Shown here in pieces: positions 59,018 to 64,000 of a DNA stretch of 64,000 nucleotides. How positions within the stretch are numbered: position 1 is the first letter of the stretch; each line of letters opens with the position of its first letter. Location: the NCBI RefSeq assembly GCF_016714285.1, contig NZ_JADJNN010000021.1, forward strand, positions 1 to 64,000, written 5' to 3'. Source of the DNA: Nannocystis sp. (lineage in GTDB: Bacteria > Myxococcota_A > Polyangia > Nannocystales > Nannocystaceae). The notes under the pieces are model-generated. The model ran no database searches. It saw nothing but the letters and a program-made list of their open reading frames with translations, and was not told where the DNA came from. Made by a program: the position numbers and the translations under genes.

Positions 59018-60598
59018 TCAGAGCACCGCGCAGGCGAGCTCGTTGGCGGCGCCGGGGCTGCCCCACTCGGTGTTCATGTAGAAGATGACCGACGAGTAGC
59101 ACCAGTTGGCGAGGACGTCGTTGTCGACGGCGTTGAGCTTGTTCGGGTCGAGCTTGAAGGAGTGGCCCTGGTTGTTGGCCTGGTTGCCCCAGGCCGGCAT
59201 GCCGTCGATCGTGATGGTGCTGTTCTTGAGGAACACCTGATCGCCGCCGTTGCCGAGCGCCGGGTTGGCGCCGTAGAACGCGGCCGGCGGGTTCGGGTAG
59301 GGCCAGCTGACCATGGTCTTGTAGCCGAGGACGGCGAACTTGCCGGGGTCGACGATCGCGGAGACGGTGACCTTGCCCTGCTTGTTCTTGTCCTGGGCGT
59401 CGTCCTGGATGATGAGGCCGAGCAGGTCGATCGGCTGGGCGCTGGCGTTGTAGACCTCGATCCACTCGCAGTCGTCGTTGTTGCAGGTGGGGTTGTACAT
59501 GACCTCGCTGATCACGAGATCGCCGGCCTTGAGGTCCTCGACGCCGAGCTTGGGGTTTGGCGGCGGCTTGTAGCCCTCGAGGTCGGCGGGCATGCGCGGG
59601 GCGATCTTGTAGACGCCGACCGACTGGTTCAGCGGGCCGGCCGCGGCGGTGAAGCTGGCGTCGACGCCGATCTGCGGGAACGAGAGCTTGTCCATCAGCG
59701 AGGCGTAGAGCAGGTCGTCGATGACCACGCCCTCGCCGGCGCTCGTGAGCTTGTACTCGACGAGGTTGATGATCTGGGTGATCGTGAGCGGTGCCGCGGT
59801 GACGCGGATATGCACGGCCTCCCACGGCTCGGCGGTGATCGGGTCGGCGAGGGTCTTGAGGGTGACGGGTGCGGGGTCGATCTTCACGCCCTTGACGCCG
59901 GTCGGGGTGACGGTGCCGAGGCTGGCGTCGATCTCGGTGAGGTCGTTGAACTCGAGGGTGCTGCCGGTGATGTCGACCTCGTCGCCGAGCGCGAGGGCCA
60001 TGATGTTGGGGCCCATCTTGCCGACGTAGACCCAGGCGCCGCTGTACTGGCCGCCGTCCTTCTCCTGCACGAACATGCCGGTCTTGGTGGCCGAGATGCC
60101 GGTGACGATGACGCCCTTGACGTCGACGGGCTGCTTCTCCTTGATCGTGCCGTTCTGGATCTCGTAGATGGTGTCGTCGGTGACGCCCATGGTGTCGCCG
60201 GTGCTGCTGCTGTCGGCGCCGGTGCTGCTGGTGGTGTCGCCGCTGGTGCTGGCATCGCTGCCGGTGCTGCTCGTGGTCTCATCGATCACCCCGGTGCTGG
60301 CCGTGATCGGGCCGGTCGAGCTGGTCAGCGCGTCGGTGCTGCTGTCGCCGGTGGTGGTCGCGGGGGCGTCGGTGGTGCTGCCCGGGGTGTCGCTGGTGGG
60401 GCCGGCGCTGCTGCTGGTGTCGCCGGTGGTGGGCGTGCCGGTGGTGGGCGGGGTCGTGGGGTCGTTGGTGGTCGCGTCGCCGGTGGTGCCAGAGGCCGTG
60501 CCGGTGGTGCTGTCGCCGGCGGTGGTGGCGGTGCTGTTGTCGCCGCAGGCAGCGACGCCGAGGGCGAGGGAGAGGAGCAGGGGACGATCAAGGGTCAT
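59018..60598 (-). CDS. Lipoprotein with lamin-tail (LTD) domain
   Basis: 526 residues. Lipobox VAAC, then about 120 residues of Thr/Ser/Gly/Asp linker. The middle part is strand-rich with an OB-like block (VKGVIVTGISATKTGMFVQE, IMALALGDEVDITGSTLEFN). C-terminal residues about 360-520 form a lamin-tail-type immunoglobulin domain: LVISEVMYNPTCNNDDCEWI, then EVYNASAQPIDLLGLIIQDD and GDQVFLKNSTITIDGM. LTD domains on secreted bacterial proteins often sit beside nucleases or bind surfaces; no nuclease motif is seen here. Confidence 0.78.
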   Translation of the reverse strand: MTLDRPLLLSLALGVAACGDNSTATTAGDSTTGTASGTTGDATTNDPTTPPTTGTPTTGDTSSSAGPTSDTPGSTTDAPATTTGDSSTDALTSSTGPITASTGVIDETTSSTGSDASTSGDTTSSTGADSSSTGDTMGVTDDTIYEIQNGTIKEKQPVDVKGVIVTGISATKTGMFVQEKDGGQYSGAWVYVGKMGPNIMALALGDEVDITGSTLEFNDLTEIDASLGTVTPTGVKGVKIDPAPVTLKTLADPITAEPWEAVHIRVTAAPLTITQIINLVEYKLTSAGEGVVIDDLLYASLMDKLSFPQIGVDASFTAAAGPLNQSVGVYKIAPRMPADLEGYKPPPNPKLGVEDLKAGDLVISEVMYNPTCNNDDCEWIEVYNASAQPIDLLGLIIQDDAQDKNKQGKVTVSAIVDPGKFAVLGYKTMVSWPYPNPPAAFYGANPALGNGGDQVFLKNSTITIDGMPAWGNQANNQGHSFKLDPNKLNAVDNDVLANWCYSSVIFYMNTEWGSPGAANELACAVL

Positions 60599-60746
60599 GT
60601 CGCGCGGAAGCTAACTGGCGTGTGCTTCGGGCTCAAGCGACGATGCCGTCACGCGCGGGCGTCCGGGCCATGGCGTGGCGCGCGGTAACGCACGCCACCC
60701 TGGGCGGCCCGTCTGTGGCAGGATGGGGGCGATCTGGAGGTCCGGC

Positions 60747-61373
60747 GTGCAGCTGCCCCACAAGTTCTTCATCGATACGCACAAGGGCAGCAATGCCCTG
60801 GCGATCGCGGCGTTGATGGCCTACTTCGACGCGTGGCACAACGAGACGGCGTGGGTGTACCTCGCGCTGCATGGGACCTACGGGGCGCTGTGGATCACCA
60901 AGAGTCGGGTGTTCCCGGACAAGCAGTGGGAGCGGCGGGTGCCGTGGTCGCTGGGGCTGGCGACCTGGGCCGTGCTGACGCTGTACTGGGTCTCGCCGTA
61001 CCTGATCACGAGCCGTGATCTGCACGCGGCGCCGTGGCTGCTCGGGCTGTGCGTGGCGACCTGGGGCGTCGGCATCTTCTTGCACTTCGCCAGCGACATG
61101 CAGAAGCACATGCACCTGCAGCTCGCGCCGGGGACGCTGCTGACGCAGGGGCTGTGGGCGCGCTGCCGCAACCCGAATTACCTCGGTGAGTTCCTCGTGT
61201 ACCTGCCGTTCTGCCTGCTCGGGATGCACTGGGCGCCGATGCTGGTGCTCGCGGTGGTGGTGTTCGGGATGTGGCTGCCGAACATGATCAGGAAGGACAG
61301 GTCGCTGGCGCGTTATCCAGAGTTTGCGGCGTGGCGTGGGCGCAGCTGGTTGTTCATCCCGGGGGTGCTATGA
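60747..61373 (+). CDS. Membrane methyltransferase-like protein (ICMT/DUF1295-like)
   Basis: 208 residues from GTG 60747, chosen because GGAGG lies six bases upstream; ATG 60723 is the alternative. Four to five hydrophobic segments are visible (LGLATWAVLTLYWVSPYLI, GLCVATWGVGIFLHFAS, FLVYLPFCLLGMHWAPMLVL). The family motif RCRNPNYLGEFLVYLPFCL (R-N-P-x-Y-x-G-E) and the terminal RDRSLARYPEFAAW-like block (KDRSLARYPEFAAWRGRSWL) are those of isoprenylcysteine-methyltransferase/steroid-reductase-like membrane enzymes. Reaction unknown. Its ATGA end overlaps the next gene. Confidence 0.75.
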   Translation: MQLPHKFFIDTHKGSNALAIAALMAYFDAWHNETAWVYLALHGTYGALWITKSRVFPDKQWERRVPWSLGLATWAVLTLYWVSPYLITSRDLHAAPWLLGLCVATWGVGIFLHFASDMQKHMHLQLAPGTLLTQGLWARCRNPNYLGEFLVYLPFCLLGMHWAPMLVLAVVVFGMWLPNMIRKDRSLARYPEFAAWRGRSWLFIPGVL

Positions 61374-62041
61374 AAACGAATCGTGGATGGATGCGAGGCT
61401 TCGGTTTGGCGTGTATCGTCGCGTTTGGGGTCTCGTCGGGCTGCGAATATATGTCGCCCGGGGTGCAGGGATCGGGCGTGGCGGCGGTCGAGGAGCGGAC
61501 GCCGGAGCCGTTCATGTGGGTCGAGCAGATGGGCGCGGCGACGGTCGAGATCGACGTCGGGGCGGCGCAGCGGGTGCGGGTCGAGGCGGATGACAATATC
61601 GTGCCGCTGATCGAGACGCGGACCGTCGAGGGGGCGCTGCGCATCTCGTCGACGAAGAGCTACAGCGCGAGGACCGGGGTCATGGTGCGGATCTCGGCGC
61701 CGACGCTGCTGGGCGTGGAGGTGGCGGGCTCGGGCGACCTGCGGGCGCGCGGGGTCGCGGGCGATCGCTTCGCGGCGAGGATCGCGGGGTCGGGGGACAT
61801 GAACCTCGCCGGGGCCGTCGGCGATCTCGAGCTGCGGGTCTCGGGGTCGGGGGACATCGACGCGACGGGGCTCGCGGCGGCGCGGGTCACGGTGCGCATC
61901 TCGGGTAGCTCGACGGTCAAGATCCACGCGAGCGAGCGGGTTGAGGCGCATATCAGCGGGAGCGGGTCGGTGCGCTATGCGGGGAGCCCGAAGGAGGTCA
62001 CGCGGGACATCAGCGGGTCGGGCAGCGTCGAGGCGATGTGA
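61370..62041 (+). CDS. DUF2807 (GIN-domain) lipoprotein
   Basis: 223 residues from ATG 61370 within the 4-bp overlap with the membrane enzyme gene. Signal peptide with lipobox SSGC (IVAFGVSSGCEYMSPG). Repeating Gly-Ser-Gly-Asp turns (VEVAGSGDLRARGVA, ARIAGSGDMNLAGAVGDLEL, RVSGSGDIDATGLAAARVTV, HISGSGSVRYAG, DISGSGSVEAM) form a right-handed beta-helix like the DUF2807/GIN 'auto-transporter adhesin head' family. Role in adhesion is the usual inference. Translation is probably coupled to the membrane methyltransferase-like gene. Confidence 0.85.
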   Translation: MKTNRGWMRGFGLACIVAFGVSSGCEYMSPGVQGSGVAAVEERTPEPFMWVEQMGAATVEIDVGAAQRVRVEADDNIVPLIETRTVEGALRISSTKSYSARTGVMVRISAPTLLGVEVAGSGDLRARGVAGDRFAARIAGSGDMNLAGAVGDLELRVSGSGDIDATGLAAARVTVRISGSSTVKIHASERVEAHISGSGSVRYAGSPKEVTRDISGSGSVEAM

Positions 62042-62113
62042 GGCGCCACCCGTATCGTACGCGTTCACTGGTGCCGACCTCCGTGGTCGGGCGGCGCCGA
62101 AGCGCTGAGGGCG

Positions 62114-63412
62114 TCACAGGTCGCGGTGGATGAAGGCGCGCTTGCCGGGGCCGTAGTCGCTGGCGACCTGGCCGTGGCCGCGGAGCAGCCAGCGGTAGCT
62201 GAGCAGGCCGGCGGCGCCGACGGGGCCGCGGGCGTGGAGCTTGCCGGTGGAGATGCCGACCTCGGCGCCGAGGCCGAAGCGGTAGCCGTCGGCGAAGCGG
62301 GTGCTGGCGTTGTGAAACACGTCGGCGGCGTCGACGATGGCGAGGAAGCGCTCGGCGATCGCGGCGTCCTCTGTGACGATGGCTTCGGTGTGGCGTGAGC
62401 CGTGGGCGGCGATGTGGGCGAGGGCGTCGCCCAGGTCGTCGACCTGACGCACGGCGAGGATCAGGGCGCCGTACTCGCTGTCCCAATCTTCGGCGCTGGC
62501 AGGATGCAGGTCGGGGTGGCGGGCGCGGGTCGCCGGGCAGCCGCGCAGCTCGACGCCGGCGGAGCGCAGGGCGGCGAGGGTGGTGTCGAGGGCGAGCGTC
62601 GCGTCGCGGTCCCACAGGAGGGTCTCGATGGCGTTGCAGGCGGCGGGGTAGCTGCACTTGGCGTCGACGGCGATCGCGGCGGCCATCGCCGGGTCGGCCG
62701 CGCGGTGGAGGTAGAGGTGACACAGGCCCTCGGCGTGGCCCATCACGGGGATCTGGGTGTTGGCCTGGACGTGGTGGACGAAGGCCTTGCTGCCGCGGGC
62801 GATGATGAGGTCGAGGAGGTCGCGCTGGGCCAGCAGCTCGGTGAGCTCCTCGCGCTGCTCGAGCAGGGCGATGCAGGCGGGATCGAGGTGGTGATCGGCG
62901 AGCACGCGGTGGATCAGCGCGACCAGGGCGCGGTTGCTGTGCAGCGCCTCGCGGCCGCCCTTGAGCACGGCCGCGTTGCCGCTCTTGAGCGCGAGGCCGC
63001 CGATCTGCGGGACGGCGTCGGGCCTCGCCTCGAACACGACGCCGAGCACGCCGAGCGGGCAGGGGACGCGCTCGAGGATGAGGCCGGTGTCGAGCTCGCG
63101 GCGGAGGTCAGGGTGGCCGAGCAGCTCGGGGGCGTCGGCGAGTTGATCGAGGCCGTGGGCGACGCCGGCGAGCTTGTTGGCGTCGAGGCCGAGGCGCTTG
63201 TACCGGGCCGTGTCGAGCTCGCCGCGGGCGTGGGCGGTCGCGGCGGCGGCGAGGTCCAGGGCGTTGGCGGCGAGCAGGCGCTCACGCTCGGCAGGTTCGC
63301 GCAGGGCCGCCGCGAGGCCGCGCAGGAGGGCGCTGCGGGCGGGGCCGGGGAGCGCGGCGAGGTCGCGGCTGGCGGCCTTGGCGGCGAGGGCGAGGGCGCG
63401 GATCGTGGACAT
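62114..63412 (-). CDS. proA: Gamma-glutamyl phosphate reductase
   Basis: 432 residues. An aldehyde-dehydrogenase-fold enzyme that reduces gamma-glutamyl phosphate to glutamate semialdehyde in proline synthesis (NADPH-dependent). Motifs: VPCPLGVLGVVFEARPDAVP, QIGGLALKSGNAAVLKGG, the catalytic Cys in KCSYPAACNAIETLLW, and the C-terminal VGISTGKLHARGPVGAAGLL. No proB lies beside it. It converges on the GIN lipoprotein gene and diverges from a small membrane protein gene. Confidence 0.93.
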   Translation of the reverse strand: MSTIRALALAAKAASRDLAALPGPARSALLRGLAAALREPAERERLLAANALDLAAAATAHARGELDTARYKRLGLDANKLAGVAHGLDQLADAPELLGHPDLRRELDTGLILERVPCPLGVLGVVFEARPDAVPQIGGLALKSGNAAVLKGGREALHSNRALVALIHRVLADHHLDPACIALLEQREELTELLAQRDLLDLIIARGSKAFVHHVQANTQIPVMGHAEGLCHLYLHRAADPAMAAAIAVDAKCSYPAACNAIETLLWDRDATLALDTTLAALRSAGVELRGCPATRARHPDLHPASAEDWDSEYGALILAVRQVDDLGDALAHIAAHGSRHTEAIVTEDAAIAERFLAIVDAADVFHNASTRFADGYRFGLGAEVGISTGKLHARGPVGAAGLLSYRWLLRGHGQVASDYGPGKRAFIHRDL

Positions 63413-63486
63413 CGGCGCGGGAGCGTAGCCCGCGGGGGGGGCGCGCGAGAAGGCCGGCTTGCTGGTGATGTGAGCGCTCCGCTAGG

Positions 63487-63915
63487 ATGCCGGCGGTGAT
63501 GGTGGGTGGCGACGACGAGCAGGTGCGGGCCCTGGCGCGGCGGATCGAGGCCGAGCTGGCCTGCGCGACGGGGCATGCGCGGCGGCTGCGGCGACAGAAC
63601 GCGTGGCTCGGCTACACCGGCATCTTCGCCGGGGCCCTGGCGACGCTGCTGGCCGGTGGGGCGGCGACGAATGGGGCGATCGGCGGGCAGTGGGCGACGA
63701 CCTGCGGGGTGGTCGCGCTGCTCGCGGCGTGCGGGACGGTGGCGTCGGGGCTGCAGCGGCAGCTCGGGGTGCTGGAGAACCTGGCCCGGGCGACGGCGTG
63801 CGCGGGCAAGCTCGACGCGCTGCGGGTGGCGCTGACGATCACGCGGCGGGAGCTGCGGGAGGTAGCGATCGAGTATGAGAGATTGGTTGAGGGGAATCGC
63901 GAATTCTTGAGCTGA
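63487..63915 (+). CDS. Small two-TM membrane protein
   Basis: 142 residues from ATG 63487. A charged N-terminal helix (VRALARRIEAELACATGHAR) is followed by two hydrophobic segments (YTGIFAGALATLLAGGAAT and TCGVVALLAACGTVASGL) and a C-terminal helix (LDALRVALTITRRELREVAI). This helix-TM-TM-helix plan is like SLATT-type pore proteins, some of which are defence effectors, but no enzyme or nucleotide sensor is next to it. A weak match only; the function is unknown. Confidence 0.6.
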   Translation: MPAVMVGGDDEQVRALARRIEAELACATGHARRLRRQNAWLGYTGIFAGALATLLAGGAATNGAIGGQWATTCGVVALLAACGTVASGLQRQLGVLENLARATACAGKLDALRVALTITRRELREVAIEYERLVEGNREFLS

Positions 63916-63918
63916 GGA

Positions 63919-64000
63919 TCAGGGTCGGCCCAACAATGGGACGAGCTGGTCGTTGAGGGTGCGCAGATAGGCGGCGGCGGGGCACCAGTCACAGCTCGGA
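63919..64000 (-). CDS. C-terminal end of a gene continuing past the window
   Basis: On the minus strand the frame ending in the stop at 63919-63921 reads CDWCPAAAYLRTLNDQLVPL and ends LLGRP. The CDWC pair resembles the C-terminal Cys cluster of RecB-like PD-(D/E)XK nucleases, but about 25 residues are too few to assign it. Confidence 0.4.
   Translation of the reverse strand, partial: PSCDWCPAAAYLRTLNDQLVPLLGRP

Noticed and set aside
63612..63992. A 126-codon minus-strand frame at the right edge
   Set aside because: It lies opposite the two-TM protein and has no motif; a different minus-strand frame ending at 63919 looks more like a real gene end.
1..64000. tRNA, rRNA, riboswitch or insertion sequence
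   Set aside because: I looked for rRNA-like conserved blocks, T-loop-like sequence and transposase motifs (DDE, HUH) and saw none; a covariance-model scan would be decisive for tRNAs.

Overview
The window is high-GC DNA, densely packed on both strands, and reads like a chromosome segment from a myxobacterium, most likely a Nannocystis-like member of the Myxococcota. The pointers are many lipoproteins with long Ser/Thr/Gly/Asp linkers after a lipobox Cys, a Myxococcus-type Cys-rich repeat (CGNGYLEAGEECDDGN), eukaryote-like Ser/Thr kinases, VCBS/FG-GAP and PD40 propellers, and a eukaryote-like multifunctional beta-oxidation protein. I see no rRNA, tRNA, CRISPR array or intact transposase. The taxonomic call is inference.

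Layout. 0-6.2 kb: an esterase cut by the window edge, a Cys-rich propeller lipoprotein, a PD40 lipoprotein, a crotonase and an FG-GAP lipoprotein. 6.4-8.8 kb: a minus-strand operon of a 42-aa membrane peptide, three near-identical small peptide genes (66-80 aa) and a papain-like (C1) peptidase with a TerB-like tail; this is my main candidate for an undescribed system. 9-12.6 kb: a membrane protein, a decayed patch holding relics of a gulonolactone-oxidase-type flavoenzyme and of a kinase, a Rossmann oxidoreductase and a TSP3-repeat outer-membrane protein. 13.7-21.4 kb: a minus-strand set (NuoE-NuoF fusion, MoeA, MoeA with a periplasmic-binding-protein-like tail, a hypothetical protein, MobA, a VTT/DedA protein) that looks like molybdenum-cofactor supply plus a diaphorase subunit. 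21.6-27.3 kb: a Cys-rich protein, an ECF sigma factor, a UPF0158 protein, a DUF4331 region spread over two genes, and a TPR protein. 27.3-30.2 kb: a kinase/TPR/Cys-rich-lipoprotein group.

30.3-37.1 kb: PLL-like propeller, CHAD protein, cytochrome P450 with a probable N-terminal frameshift, a membrane protein, and an MBOAT acyltransferase with its SGNH-like partner. 37.2-45.7 kb: two ATPase plus TOPRIM/DUF4276-like gene pairs (one intact, one with a frameshifted ATPase), a SWIM-SNF2 helicase, and an H-NOX/histidine-kinase gas-sensing pair. 45.7-50 kb: an SCPx-type thiolase and a 1003-aa SDR-MaoC-SCP2x3 protein resembling human HSD17B4. 50-64 kb: a pseudokinase, several lipoproteins, a second crotonase, an arrestin/Spo0M-like protein, a phosphotransferase-P-loop protein, a PHP-domain lipoprotein, an NnrU/ICMT-like methyltransferase, a GIN-domain lipoprotein, ProA and a small 2-TM protein.

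Across 15.7-29.7 kb, with one copy at 55.1 kb, a 14-bp degenerate palindrome (TGTCC-N4-GGACA) recurs more than 20 times. Many copies lie inside linkers of unrelated minus-strand genes, at spacings that are nearly all multiples of three, and are read as V-P-A/T-D-S/M. Apparent single-base frameshifts occur at three loci (DUF4331 leader, P450 N-terminus, and the ATPase at 45 kb, twice). They may be real decay or sequence errors, so raw-read support should be checked before biology is built on them.
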